Assembly (NCBI RefSeq): GCF_000153285.1
Contig: NZ_CH724168.1
Location: 827,854-891,853 of the forward strand
Direction of reading: 5' to 3'
Source of the DNA: Synechococcus sp. WH 7805
GTDB lineage: Bacteria; Cyanobacteriota; Cyanobacteriia; PCC-6307; Cyanobiaceae
Length of the DNA stretch: 64,000 bases
The notes under the pieces: model-generated
Database searches by the model: none
The model's input: the letters and a program-made list of their open reading frames with translations, nothing else
Told to the model about the DNA's origin: nothing
Program-made: the position numbers and the translations under genes
Shown here: positions 1 to 8,655 of the stretch, one piece after another
How the letters are laid out: every line of letters begins with the position of its first letter
Numbering within the stretch: position 1 is the first letter of the stretch

Positions 1-770
1 CGTACGAGGCGCTTCAGAAGCCAACGCTGATACACGCGATTGCGCGGACGTTCGATCGAAGCACTGCAGGCGGCAAGATCCAAGGGACTGCTGGCGCAGA
101 ACAGACCATCCAGCAGCGGTGCATGGCCTTCCCAGCCATGCGTTGCTCTCTCCTCCACGCTGGCCATGCAGGCATTGAGCAGCATGGTGCCCCCCAGGGA
201 CACTCCAGCACCAAACAGGGGCAATGGCCTGGCTGATGCGACCAACTCAGCACACAACTGACGCGCGCGTTGAATCACCGGCAGAAGATCACTGTTGCAG
301 CGAGCTGCATAGGTGCCTCCAGCCAGATGGCGACCGGGATCCGCTCCGCGCAGATTCAGCCTGAGCACCGCGAAACCGCTGTTCTGGAGAGCGATGCCAA
401 GACGCCTCAGACCCTCACGGCGACTGGAGCCGCCAAGACCGTGCAACAGCAGCACCAGTGCTCTGGGAGGTGCGCCTCGCAAGTCGAAGCTGAGATCCGG
501 GCGATCCAGAAACGCCAGCAATTCACCAGCGGCTGCAGCACCACTCGCCAAAGCAGGGACAGCGATCGGAATCGGTTCCCCACGGTCAGGAGGAAGCGAG
601 ACCGGGCGGAGCGTGTCGCGCAGGGTCTGAAGGTCTCCACCGATCCAGGGAAAACGCTGCTGATAAGGAACAACCCCCAGCTGCTGCAACAGCTGGGGGT
701 TGTCTGGAGGATTCGCGTGTGATGCCTTCAAAAGCCGAATGGGGTCGCGCTGATCACTTTTTGCCGACAC
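1..770 (-). CDS. YheT-like alpha/beta hydrolase, 3' end outside window
   Basis: The reading frame runs off the left edge, so about 257 N-terminal residues are visible. The visible part has an HGLGG oxyanion motif near residue 110 and a GVSLGG nucleophile elbow near residue 190, in the order seen in the YheT/UPF0017 family of alpha/beta hydrolases. These are annotated as esterase-like, with unknown physiological substrates. No ATG is available. I chose GTG at 768-770, which has AAAGAG just upstream and overlaps the end of pntB by 17 nt. A TTG near 731 is the alternative. The overlap suggests it is cotranscribed with, and translationally coupled to, the transhydrogenase operon, although no functional link is known. 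Family assignment is firm; the start is inferred. Confidence 0.8.
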   Translation of the reverse strand, partial: MSAKSDQRDPIRLLKASHANPPDNPQLLQQLGVVPYQQRFPWIGGDLQTLRDTLRPVSLPPDRGEPIPIAVPALASGAAAAGELLAFLDRPDLSFDLRGAPPRALVLLLHGLGGSSRREGLRRLGIALQNSGFAVLRLNLRGADPGRHLAGGTYAARCNSDLLPVIQRARQLCAELVASARPLPLFGAGVSLGGTMLLNACMASVEERATHGWEGHAPLLDGLFCASSPLDLAACSASIERPRNRVYQRWLLKRLV

Positions 771-2172
771 CGAGCTCTTTGAGCTCGCCCAGCAAGTCGC
801 CCAGCACCTTCTTGGCATCACCAAACACCATGGAGGTGTTAGCCAAGTCGAACAAGTCGTTCTTGATGCCGGAGTAGCCGGCGCTCATGCCCCGCTTGAC
901 CACAAACACAGTGCGGGCCTGCTGCACATCGAGCACTGGCATCCCGTAAAGCGGCGAGCTGGGATCGTTCTTCGCCTGGGGATTGACCACATCGTTGGCG
1001 CCGAGCACCAACACCACATCGGTGGCAGGGAACTCGGGGTTGATCACATCCATCTCCTTGAGCTGCTCATAGGGCACATCGGCCTCAGCGAGCAGCACAT
1101 TCATGTGACCCGGCATGCGACCAGCCACCGGGTGAATGGCGTAATCCACCTGAATACCGGCAGCCTCCAGCGAGCGCGTGACCTCGCGCAGGGTGTGCTG
1201 GGCCTGAGCCACGGCAAGGCCATAACCGGGGACGATCACCACCCGCTCAGCAGCCTCCAGGGTGAGGGCACATTCCTCCACACTGCAACTGGTGATGTTG
1301 GTGTATTCACCACCACCGCCTCCAGAAGCAGCACTGGCGCCCAGAGCACCGCCAAAGAGCACCGACACCAGCGAACGGTTCATTCCATTGCACATCACCT
1401 GGGTGAGGATCAGACCGGCGGCGCCGACCATCGCACCCGCCACGATCAGCAACTGGCTCCCCACCACGAAACCGGCAGCGGCAGCCGCCACACCGGAATA
1501 GCTGTTCAACAGCGAAATCACCACGGGCATGTCTGCGCCGCCGATGGGCAGGGTGACGCCGATGCCGAGCAAACCGGAGGCCACCACCAGCAGCCACAGC
1601 CCCTGGGTGCCATTTCCATCTGTAATCAACTTGATGGCGGCAACGAGAGAAGCCACAGCAAGAGCGATGTTGACCACGTGACGGGCCTTGCTCTGCATCC
1701 AGGCGGGCGTTGACAGCCAGCCCTGGAGCTTGGCCATGGCCACGATCGATCCCGTGAAGGTGATGGCACCCACAAACACGGAAATCACAATGGACACCAC
1801 GGCGACCAGTCCCGCGGCCTCGAGTTGGAGCGGGAAGAAGGCTGCGGCAAGCGCCACAAGCAGCGATGACATGCCACCACAGCCGTTGAACAGCGCCACC
1901 GTTTCCGGCATGGAGGTCATCGGAACCCGCTGAGCCGTGATGGCACCGAGAACGCCGCCGATCACCGTGCCGATGATGATCCACGTCCAGGCCGCAGCCG
2001 AAATGCCTGATGTACCCAGATAGTTGATCAGAAGGCCCAGAACAGCCAAGGCCATCGCCACAGCGGCCAGCTGGTTGGCACTGCGGGCAGAGCGCACTTT
2101 CGACAAGCCCTTGATGCCCAGGGCGAGCAGCAGTACGGCAACGAGTTCAATGGCGTACTTGAGAAAATCCAT
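754..2172 (-). CDS. pntB: NAD(P) transhydrogenase subunit beta
   Basis: This 472-residue protein is the membrane and NADP(H)-binding subunit of proton-translocating transhydrogenase. The complex uses the proton gradient to move hydride from NADH to NADP+. The N-terminal two thirds is a series of hydrophobic helices (about residues 5-265). The last 180 residues form the soluble NADP-binding domain III, with the VVIVPGYGLAVAQAQ loop, GRMPGHMNVLLAEA and VLVLGANDVVNP signatures. Length is normal for the family. Its ATG overlaps the TGA of the preceding small subunit gene, which is classic translational coupling. The order pntA1-pntA2-pntB is the usual three-gene bacterial arrangement. Confidence 0.97.
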   Translation of the reverse strand: MDFLKYAIELVAVLLLALGIKGLSKVRSARSANQLAAVAMALAVLGLLINYLGTSGISAAAWTWIIIGTVIGGVLGAITAQRVPMTSMPETVALFNGCGGMSSLLVALAAAFFPLQLEAAGLVAVVSIVISVFVGAITFTGSIVAMAKLQGWLSTPAWMQSKARHVVNIALAVASLVAAIKLITDGNGTQGLWLLVVASGLLGIGVTLPIGGADMPVVISLLNSYSGVAAAAAGFVVGSQLLIVAGAMVGAAGLILTQVMCNGMNRSLVSVLFGGALGASAASGGGGGEYTNITSCSVEECALTLEAAERVVIVPGYGLAVAQAQHTLREVTRSLEAAGIQVDYAIHPVAGRMPGHMNVLLAEADVPYEQLKEMDVINPEFPATDVVLVLGANDVVNPQAKNDPSSPLYGMPVLDVQQARTVFVVKRGMSAGYSGIKNDLFDLANTSMVFGDAKKVLGDLLGELKELGVGKK

Positions 2173-2477
2173 CAGCGGTTCTCCTTGCGGGCGGGCTTAC
2201 GGCTGAACATGGCCAGCATGCGATCGGTGACCAGGAACCCCCCGATCACGTTGAAGAGGGCAAAACCCAGGGAAACGGCTCCGAGAATCAGCAGCACCAG
2301 GTTGTCCCCGGAGCGGATGATCGCCGTAAGCGCGGCAAGCACGGTGATGCCTGAAATGGCATTGGCCCCGCTCATCAGCGGAGTGTGCAGGGTGGGGGGG
2401 ACCTTGCCGATCAGTTCCAGTCCCAGAAGGCTGCCCAGCAGCAGCACCCAGAGGAACTCCACAAAGCTTGTTTCCAT
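2172..2477 (-). CDS. pntA2: NAD(P) transhydrogenase subunit alpha, membrane part
   Basis: This is the short membrane component of the split alpha subunit, corresponding to the C-terminal hydrophobic part of E. coli PntA. It has about 101 residues starting METSFVEFLW, with three to four transmembrane helices and the conserved VPPTLHTPLMSGANAISG segment. I placed the start at the ATG that overlaps the TGA of pntA1, because the longer in-frame extension reads back through pntA1 and is unlike the family. Its own TGA overlaps the pntB ATG. Confidence 0.95.
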   Translation of the reverse strand: METSFVEFLWVLLLGSLLGLELIGKVPPTLHTPLMSGANAISGITVLAALTAIIRSGDNLVLLILGAVSLGFALFNVIGGFLVTDRMLAMFSRKPARKENR

Positions 2478-3637
2478 CAGTTGGCTCCTGGGGTGAGAAC
2501 GTCGCTGCGGCGAATGTTGCCGTCCTGACTGATCAGGCAACCGGCAATGAGCTCATCCTCGAGGTCGAGGGTCAGCTGGCTGTCTTGAAGCATGGGCTGC
2601 AGCAGCGCCAGCAGGTTTTTGGAGTAAAGGAAGCTGGCGTGGTTCGGAACGGAGCAGGGGAGGTCATTCGCACCGATCAACTTCACACCGTTGCGATCAA
2701 CGGTTTGAGAGGGAACGGTGTCTGCGCAGTTGCCTCCCTGCGCGACGGCCAGATCCACCACCACCGCCCCGGGGCGCATGCGATCGAGCATGTCTTCACT
2801 GATTAAACGCGGTGCACGCCGACCTGGCACCTGTGCGGTGCAGATGGCCACGTCGGCCTCGGCGAGCTGATCGGACAGCTGCTGACGCTGGGCCGCAAGA
2901 AAGGCATCGGAGGCCTGTTTCGCGTAACCACCCGACTCGGCGGGTTTGTCCTCCATCTCGGGAGGATCGATGAAGCGGGCACCGAGGGATTCCACCTGCT
3001 CCTTGACCGCCGGCCGGATATCGCTGACGTAGACCACGGCACCCAGCCGGCGTGCAGTCGCCACGGCCTGAAGACCGGCCACCCCTGCACCGAGCACCAC
3101 GACCCGTGCAGGCTGGACGGTGCCCGCCGCAGTCATCAGCATCGGGAAGTAGCGATCCAGCGCCGCTGAAGCCAACAGAACAGACTTGTAACCGGCGATG
3201 TTGGCCTGTGAAGACAACGCATCAGCGGACTGGGCACGGCTGATCCGAGGCAACAGCTCAAGGGCCATGGCCGAGAGGCCGCAACGCTTCAACGCTGCAT
3301 CGAGCTCGACATTGGCGTAAGGAGCGAGCAGACCCACCACCAGCGCGCCTCGGCGCAATCGGCCGAGGTGGGCAGGAGAGGGCGACTGGACGCACAGAAG
3401 CACGTCGGCCTCTTCCCAGGCCTGACTGTCTCCTGGAGTCACCAGGTGCGCACCGGCCTCGGAATAGGCCTCATCGAGAAAACCGGACGTTCGTCCGGCT
3501 CCACGTTCGAGCACCACCCGACAACCGAGAGCGATGAACTTCTTGACTGTTTCCGGTGAGGCCGCAACGCGGGTTTCCCCCGCCGCTGTCTCCACCGGGA
3601 TCAAAAGTATGGGCAAGATCGTGATGCCGCCGACCAA
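2477..3637 (-). CDS. pntA1: NAD(P) transhydrogenase subunit alpha, NAD-binding part
   Basis: This is the soluble NAD(H)-binding domain I of proton-translocating transhydrogenase, related to alanine dehydrogenase. The protein has about 386 residues. The N-terminal part carries the PVETAAGETRVAASPETVKKF signature, and a Rossmann fold follows with VVVLGAGVAGLQAVATARRLGA (about residues 179-200). Near residue 215 is the ESLGARFIDP stretch. It lacks the membrane helices of E. coli PntA, because these are encoded by the next gene. It is first in the operon. The start at 3637 is plausible, but a TTG about nine codons downstream (LPILLIPVE) would fit the family N-terminus equally well. Confidence 0.95.
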   Translation of the reverse strand: MVGGITILPILLIPVETAAGETRVAASPETVKKFIALGCRVVLERGAGRTSGFLDEAYSEAGAHLVTPGDSQAWEEADVLLCVQSPSPAHLGRLRRGALVVGLLAPYANVELDAALKRCGLSAMALELLPRISRAQSADALSSQANIAGYKSVLLASAALDRYFPMLMTAAGTVQPARVVVLGAGVAGLQAVATARRLGAVVYVSDIRPAVKEQVESLGARFIDPPEMEDKPAESGGYAKQASDAFLAAQRQQLSDQLAEADVAICTAQVPGRRAPRLISEDMLDRMRPGAVVVDLAVAQGGNCADTVPSQTVDRNGVKLIGANDLPCSVPNHASFLYSKNLLALLQPMLQDSQLTLDLEDELIAGCLISQDGNIRRSDVLTPGAN

Positions 3638-3738
3638 ATCGAGGTTAGGCCGTCGCCGGATTCCGCCTAGATCTTTTCTGAAGAAGCAGATAAGCGAGGG
3701 CTGTTGATGGCTATGGAAAGGATCCTGTTTGCAACACC

Positions 3739-4317
3739 ATGGGACTCACAGCGATCGAATGCCCGGACGGCGTCTGTCACAGCCATCACGGCGGCCACGC
3801 CGTTGAGCGCAATGCCATGGAAAAGCTGCTGGCAGACCATGGCCGCGAATGGTGCGAACGGCTGGCCGAGCGCATCTACGAGATGTCTGTGGACACTTTC
3901 TCCCAGACCGTGATGCCCAGCCTCCATGCGGCCGGTTGGCAACGACGCCACCTGGACTGGGAGTTCAAGCTGAGTGAGCAGGATTCAGAACCTGACCGCA
4001 CCCTTGTCGACGGCATCATCAACGCCACGGAAAGCTTTCTGCGCAGCAGTGAGGTTCACCGCCTGTTCATCCAGGAGCTGGTTCAGGGCACATTTGATGA
4101 AGCCTCGGACGACCACCTGCGCAGCCAGGCTGTGCGCCAGCTGATCGACGAAGAAATTCTTGGACTGCTGAAATCACAACGAGAGCAACTCTTACAGCGA
4201 ATTAGCAGCCGTTTGGTGGAGCCTGCAGGAGGACGGATGGACCGGGCCCAACAGGCCGCTGAAGATGGACTTGTGGAAGTGGAGCGGTTGCTCTGCAACC
4301 ACACCGAATCGCTCTGA
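3739..4317 (+). CDS. conserved hypothetical protein
   Basis: This is a 192-residue soluble, mostly alpha-helical and acidic protein, with no signal peptide or membrane segment. The N-terminal region contains an unusual CPDGVCHSHHGG stretch (residues 8-19) with cysteines and histidines that could bind metal. The remainder (about 30-190) is amphipathic helix with many Glu, Gln and Arg residues. I recognise no family. It diverges from pntA1 across about 100 nt, so the two start regions probably share regulatory DNA. Codon use matches the backbone, and the gene is likely real. Confidence 0.75.
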   Translation: MGLTAIECPDGVCHSHHGGHAVERNAMEKLLADHGREWCERLAERIYEMSVDTFSQTVMPSLHAAGWQRRHLDWEFKLSEQDSEPDRTLVDGIINATESFLRSSEVHRLFIQELVQGTFDEASDDHLRSQAVRQLIDEEILGLLKSQREQLLQRISSRLVEPAGGRMDRAQQAAEDGLVEVERLLCNHTESL

Positions 4318-4355
4318 GTCCAGACGCATCGCACGAACGAGCAGGACCTGAGCCC

Positions 4356-4532
4356 TCAGAACAAAGGCATCAGTTCCTGCTCAACCGAGTGCGCCATGGG
4401 CCGGCGGCCCTGGTGATGCAGCAGACGGGCGCGAAGGATGAGCGGATCCAGATCACAATCAAGGGGCCAACACCGCTCGAGGGAGCGCCTGGATTCCGGA
4501 CCGGTCATGGGCGGATAGCGACGTCGGGCCAT
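4356..4532 (-). CDS. small hypothetical protein (58 aa)
   Basis: A short ATG-initiated frame encodes 58 residues, beginning MARRRYPPMTGPESRRSLER and ending QELMPLF. It is strongly basic at the N-terminus and contains two Cys (about residues 21 and 26) and a His-Gln-Gly-Arg-Arg stretch. It has no membrane segment. It fills an otherwise empty gap and is divergent from the helicase gene. No family is recognised. Composition and codon choice look coding, but the length alone is weak evidence. Confidence 0.5.
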   Translation of the reverse strand: MARRRYPPMTGPESRRSLERCWPLDCDLDPLILRARLLHHQGRRPMAHSVEQELMPLF

Positions 4533-4756
4533 AGAAAAAAGGGCGAAAACCCGAGGGCTGATGGTCGGAAGGTAAGGGTGGCGAAAGCGATTGGAATGGT
4601 TAGAAAGACCTATCTTTCAGATCCGCTATCACAACGCCGTCCTTTGCTCTCGGTGGACCTGCACCAGGCCACGCGATCCGGCCCCGTCAGTGGCAGCAGC
4701 AACTGATCCAGCTGCTGCGCCGACGACTGGATCCGGTTGCTTCGGGCACACGAGAT

Positions 4757-6070
4757 GTGCTGATCCATGCGGGGCCTGGGGCCGGTAAAACCCTCGGCGC
4801 CCTACTCGCCTTCCAGGCGATGAAGCAAGAAGAGCGTCTCAGTCGTGTGCTCGTGTTCTGCCACCGCACCTCGATTCTCGAACAGTGGCAACGAGCGGCC
4901 GAGCGCCTGGGACTGCAACTACAAGCCTGGAACGGTCCCGGAAGTGCCCCGTTCGAAGCCGACGGTTGGATGGTGAGTTATCAGGGGGCAGGCCGACAAA
5001 CCGAGGCACTCAAGGCCGAGCTCGCCCTATGGAGCAATGGCGAGCATCTGGCGATCGCAGACGAAGCCCACCATCTCGGCGTGGAGCCGGAAGAGCCCGA
5101 AGGACCGGTGTGGGGCCGGACGTTTTTAGACCTGAGTCAGAGCGCCAGGCTGCGGCTCGGGCTGACTGGAACGCCCTTCCGCGCCGACAACTTGGCGTTC
5201 TGTGCCGCCCGGAGAGTGCAGGTGGAGCAGGACGGTGAGCGGATGGAGCAGATCCAGCCAGATCTCAGTGTGGAGCCGCGGGAACTGATCGCCGCCGGTG
5301 ACGTGAGACCGCTGGAATTTCGATTCCAGGATGGGTGGGTGGAACACAGCCAGGACGGTCAGCCTGACCGGGAGGTGTCGCCGTTGTCGTCTGAGCAGCG
5401 GGAGAGCTGGCGGGCACGCAACCTGCGCAGGGCCATCCGCCTGGCGGACAGCAGCAGCATCGCGCTGCAACTGTTGCTTCGCGCCCGAAGCCAACTGGAG
5501 CGAGTGCGCCAGCACCATCCCCGTGCGGCAGGCCTGGTGATCGCTCGGGACATCGACCACGCCCGAACCATCTCCTCCCTTCTCAAGGAGCAAGGCGACC
5601 GGGTGGACCTGGTTCATTCCCAGGACCCGGGAGCTTCGGATCGACTGAACCGCTTTGAACGGGGGGATGCCGACTGGCTTGTGAGCATCGATATGTGCGC
5701 CGAAGGATTCGATGCCCCCCGGCTGCGGGTGGTGGCCTATCTGACAACGGTTGCCACCCGAAGCCGTTTCATCCAGGGCATTACCCGGGCCGTACGCCTC
5801 TGCGGTGAGAGGGCCAATCTTGAAGCCATTCCCCGCGATCCCTCATTTGTGTTCGCACCGGCCGACCCCCTGTTGATGCAATACGCGCGCAACTGGTCGC
5901 TTTCTGAGCCTTATCGCATTGCGGCTCCTGCCAGATCAGAAACGCCAGAGGAGTTCGCGACGGGAGGATCATGGCGAGGGCCGAGCCTGCCCCTGGAAGC
6001 CGTCGGTGACGGTGCCGGTGCGGTGATCCGTATGCGAACCCCGGAATTACCGGATTTTTTGCAGCGCTGA
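4757..6070 (+). CDS. superfamily 2 DNA/RNA helicase (DEAH)
   Basis: This is an ATP-dependent helicase or translocase of SF2, with 437 residues from the GTG start used here. Walker A is GPGAGKT (residues 6-12), the Walker B/DEAH box is ADEAHH (about 101-106), motif III is LTGTPFR, and motif VI-like sequence lies in the FIQGITRAVR stretch, preceded by DMCAEGFDAPRLR. That is the layout of RecG/RadD-like helicases. Helicases of this type normally have 40-60 residues before Walker A. The same frame stays open back to a TAG at 4601-4603 and encodes a plausible Q-motif-like RPRQWQQQLIQLL, but contains no ATG, GTG or TTG. The true start is therefore probably upstream, at a non-standard codon or across a frameshift. 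Confidence 0.9.
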   Translation: MLIHAGPGAGKTLGALLAFQAMKQEERLSRVLVFCHRTSILEQWQRAAERLGLQLQAWNGPGSAPFEADGWMVSYQGAGRQTEALKAELALWSNGEHLAIADEAHHLGVEPEEPEGPVWGRTFLDLSQSARLRLGLTGTPFRADNLAFCAARRVQVEQDGERMEQIQPDLSVEPRELIAAGDVRPLEFRFQDGWVEHSQDGQPDREVSPLSSEQRESWRARNLRRAIRLADSSSIALQLLLRARSQLERVRQHHPRAAGLVIARDIDHARTISSLLKEQGDRVDLVHSQDPGASDRLNRFERGDADWLVSIDMCAEGFDAPRLRVVAYLTTVATRSRFIQGITRAVRLCGERANLEAIPRDPSFVFAPADPLLMQYARNWSLSEPYRIAAPARSETPEEFATGGSWRGPSLPLEAVGDGAGAVIRMRTPELPDFLQR

Positions 6071-6166
6071 AAACATCTTCTTGAAAGAAAAAATGCGACG
6101 GTCTGCTAAATCAGGCCTGATGGAACGCCATCAGCATTCAGCCTGGGCACCATCTGGGAGAAAGTC

Positions 6167-6415
6167 ATGGACGCAGCTCTTGAACGTCGCGTCAGCGTTG
6201 CGACCTGCTGGGCAACAACCCGGATTGCAGTACTGGACAGTGCTGAGCGCTACGAAGACAGTTATGCCTTGACCCAGGAATTCCGGGAATGGATCCTCTG
6301 CATCGGAGAGCATCCGGAGATGCTCGAGGACTCCGTGATGTGCCTTAAACAATCGCTTGGCAAACGTCAACACTTGCGCGTGGACACCCCCTCAGAAGAC
6401 ACCCTTGAAATCTAA
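6167..6415 (+). CDS. small hypothetical protein (82 aa)
   Basis: An 82-residue soluble acidic protein starts MDAALERRVSVATCWA. It is predicted to be mostly helical and has no signal peptide. A GGGAGAAAG stretch lies about 10 nt before the ATG and supports this start. It lies between the helicase and NTRC genes with clear gaps on both sides, so it is probably monocistronic. No family is recognised. Confidence 0.6.
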   Translation: MDAALERRVSVATCWATTRIAVLDSAERYEDSYALTQEFREWILCIGEHPEMLEDSVMCLKQSLGKRQHLRVDTPSEDTLEI

Positions 6416-6542
6416 AGAAACTATTAATTAGACGAATTCCGAGTGAGTCGATTCGACAAAAACCAGGCCTTATCGCCGAAGGAACAGCTCATCAACGCCA
6501 CCCGACCGCCTACACTTAACTCATAGTCATTCCGCATTAGAC

Positions 6543-7904
6543 ATGGCGGTCGAAAACCTGGTGATCGTGGGGTCTGGCCCTGCTGGATACACCGCAGCGA
6601 TTTATGCCGCCCGCGCCAACCTCAATCCGCTTCTGATCACGGGGTTTCAGCGCGGAGGAATCCCGGGTGGTCAGTTGATGACCACCACCCATGTGGAAAA
6701 TTTCCCTGGTTTTCCTGATGGCGTGCTGGGTCCTGACCTGATGGACCTGATGAAGGCGCAGGCGGAACGCTGGGGAACGCGCCTGCTAGAGGCTGATGCA
6801 GACAGCATCGACCTGAGCCAGAGGCCTTACAGAATTGAAGCCGACGGCAACACCATCGAAACCCAGGCACTGATCATCGCCACAGGTGCAAGTGCCAATC
6901 GCCTGAGCCTCCCGAACGAAGAAAGATTCTGGAGCCATGGAATCAGCGCTTGCGCCATCTGCGATGGCGCGACGCCCCAGTTCCGCAATGAGGAGTTGGC
7001 CGTGGTGGGCGGCGGTGATTCCGCCTGCGAGGAGGCTGTGTACCTCACTAAATACGGAAGCCATGTGCACCTACTAGTGCGCTCAGACCGCTTGCGTGCC
7101 AGTGCCGCCATGGCTGACCGAGTGCAGGCCAATCCGCAGATCACCGTGCACTGGAACACTCAGGTGGCCGACGCTGAAGGAGAGGCATGGCTGAGTGGGT
7201 TGCGGCTGCAACGCCGAGATAGCGGCCTGGAAGAGCACCTGCCGGTCAAGGGCATGTTTTATGCCATCGGCCACACGCCGAACACAGAACTGGTGCGCGA
7301 TCAGCTCAACTGCGATGGCACGGGTTACCTGATCACCCAGCCTGGTCGTCCTGAAACGTCAAAAGAAGGAGTGTTTGCGGCCGGAGATGTCGCGGATGCG
7401 GAATGGCGGCAAGGGATTACCGCCGCAGGAAGCGGCTGCCAAGCAGCCCTCGCCGCTGAGCGATGGCTCAGTCACAACGATCTGGCTCAACTCGTGAAGC
7501 GCGATCAGGCCGAGCCCGCCAAGGCGGACACACCCAAAGCCACGGCGGAAACCACGGAATCCAGCTACGACCCGGACGCTCTTTGGCAGAAAGGCAGTTA
7601 CGCCCTCAGGAAGCTCTACCACGACAGCCGGCGTCCGCTCCTGGTTGTTTACACATCCCCCAGTTGCGGCCCATGCCACGTGCTCAAGCCCCAGCTCAAG
7701 CGAGTGCTCGATGAGCTCGGAGGAAGCGCTCAGGGGATCGAAATCGATATCGAAACCGACCAGGCCATTGCTGAACAGGCTGGCGTCAATGGCACACCCA
7801 CCGTGCAGCTGTTTTACGACAAGCAGCTCAAACAGCAATGGCGGGGCGTGAAGCAGCGCAGTGAATTCATGGCCTCGATCCGCTCATTGCTGCAGGAGAG
7901 TTGA
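6543..7904 (+). CDS. ntrC: NADPH-thioredoxin reductase fused to thioredoxin (NTRC)
   Basis: This bifunctional protein passes electrons from NADPH through FAD and a CAIC disulfide (residues 137-140) to a fused thioredoxin domain with a CGPC active site (375-378). The FAD-binding motif is GSGPAG (10-15), the NADPH motif is GGGDSA (156-161), and FAAGDV closes the reductase. A Glu/Thr/Lys-rich linker (about 325-345) joins the two domains. At 453 residues it has the length of NTRC from oxygenic phototrophs, where it reduces 2-Cys peroxiredoxin and supports redox control in low light. The symbol here means the NADPH-thioredoxin reductase C, not the nitrogen regulator. The start, MAVENLVIVGSGPAG, is well placed. 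Confidence 0.96.
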   Translation: MAVENLVIVGSGPAGYTAAIYAARANLNPLLITGFQRGGIPGGQLMTTTHVENFPGFPDGVLGPDLMDLMKAQAERWGTRLLEADADSIDLSQRPYRIEADGNTIETQALIIATGASANRLSLPNEERFWSHGISACAICDGATPQFRNEELAVVGGGDSACEEAVYLTKYGSHVHLLVRSDRLRASAAMADRVQANPQITVHWNTQVADAEGEAWLSGLRLQRRDSGLEEHLPVKGMFYAIGHTPNTELVRDQLNCDGTGYLITQPGRPETSKEGVFAAGDVADAEWRQGITAAGSGCQAALAAERWLSHNDLAQLVKRDQAEPAKADTPKATAETTESSYDPDALWQKGSYALRKLYHDSRRPLLVVYTSPSCGPCHVLKPQLKRVLDELGGSAQGIEIDIETDQAIAEQAGVNGTPTVQLFYDKQLKQQWRGVKQRSEFMASIRSLLQES

Positions 7905-7907
7905 TCC

Positions 7908-8177
7908 TCAACGGCGGCGTGGTCCCCCGGGGCGGTTGCCACCGGGACGACCACCTGGTGCTCCGGCATTGCGTTCCCTGTAGGTGATGCGTCCCCTGGT
8001 GAGGTCATAGGGACTGATCTCCACCAGCACCTTGTCACCAGCGAGGAGTTTGATCCTGAACTTGGTGAGCTTGCCCGCCGCACGGCAAAGGCATTGATGA
8101 CCTGCGGGCTGCTCGAGGGTGACCAGGTAGAACCCGTTGCCCTGCTCTTTTTCAATCACACCCGAGGTTTCAATCAT
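7908..8177 (-). CDS. infA: translation initiation factor IF-1, divergent with basic tail
   Basis: This 89-residue S1/OB-fold protein matches IF-1 over residues 1-70, including the near-invariant LAGDKVLVEISPYDLTRGRI stretch (about 44-63) followed by TYR. It is diverged at the N-terminal half (MIETSGVIEKEQGNGFYLVT) and has an extra C-terminal Gly/Pro/Arg-rich tail (PGGRPGGNRPGGPRRR). Standard IF-1 is about 72 residues and is usually encoded in the ribosomal protein cluster, so this may be a second, specialised copy. It converges on NTRC with a 3-nt gap. Confidence 0.9.
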   Translation of the reverse strand: MIETSGVIEKEQGNGFYLVTLEQPAGHQCLCRAAGKLTKFRIKLLAGDKVLVEISPYDLTRGRITYRERNAGAPGGRPGGNRPGGPRRR

Positions 8178-8291
8178 GCGCCGGAATAAGCCTGAATCAA
8201 GAGTGGTTCAATTTTAGAAGGCCATCGGCGCTCCCCTCAGTCGCAGCCGCTGAGCACCGTCCCTAGGGTCGACTTCCTCGAATCAAGGAGC

Positions 8292-8384
8292 ATGATTTTG
8301 CCCCCGTTGTCCATGGACCTGGGCCTGCTGATGATTTCGATCGGAGCTGTGAATCTGTGGCGGTCACGGCAGAAACCCACTTAA
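8292..8384 (+). CDS. possible tiny membrane protein (30 aa)
   Basis: A 30-codon frame, MILPPLSMDLGLLMISIGAV followed by NLWRSRQKPT, has one hydrophobic segment (about 8-21) and a basic C-terminus, typical of single-pass small proteins in cyanobacteria. AAGGAG lies only one base before the first ATG, which is too close. The second ATG (8313) may be the true start, giving about 23 residues. No family is recognised. It stands alone between infA and the Nif11-like gene. Confidence 0.4.
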   Translation: MILPPLSMDLGLLMISIGAVNLWRSRQKPT

Positions 8385-8442
8385 TCTTCGAGAACTGCAT
8401 CCATCCATGTCCGAGTGAGCCCTCGTTGCTTTCGCATCACTG

Positions 8443-8655
8443 GTGCAGTCCGATTCTCAAGTGAGAGAGCAGGTCAGACAAGCCCAAAGCCCTCAACATG
8501 TGGTGGATCTCGCCAAGAAGCAGAGTCACGAGTTCACTCAGGCAGCGATGATGAAAATGCAGGCTGAAAAGATGCAGCACTTGCATGACGACCATCTGAA
8601 CAAAGCGACGAGCTGGGGCGAAGCCCTGCTGCTCTGCTTCGGAGGTCAGTTCTGA
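8443..8655 (+). CDS. Nif11-like small protein
   Basis: A 70-residue helical protein starts at GTG. The region VREQVRQAQSPQHVVDLAKKQSHEFT resembles the Nif11 domain, with a helix, an ALA/LAKKxGHEFT-type turn and a second helix. In picocyanobacteria such domains occur both as free small proteins and as leader regions of prochlorosin-type peptides. There is no double-Gly leader cleavage site followed by a Cys-rich core here, so a lantibiotic precursor role is unlikely. Its stop codon overlaps the proposed start of the next gene (CTGA), and the GGAGG inside its last codons would serve that gene. Confidence 0.6.
   Translation: MQSDSQVREQVRQAQSPQHVVDLAKKQSHEFTQAAMMKMQAEKMQHLHDDHLNKATSWGEALLLCFGGQF
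8641..8645 (+). promoter_or_regulatory. Shine-Dalgarno GGAGG for a CTG start
   Basis: A perfect GGAGG lies six bases before CTG 8652-8654. It sits inside the last codons of the Nif11-like gene. No ATG, GTG or TTG exists in the downstream gene's frame until 8745, which would remove about 30 conserved residues. Confidence 0.6.

Noticed and set aside
1105-1713. Long open frame opposite pntB (202 codons)
   Set aside because: It lies antisense to a well-conserved gene, is His/Gly/Gln-rich and has no recognisable motif; the shadow of a high-GC gene.
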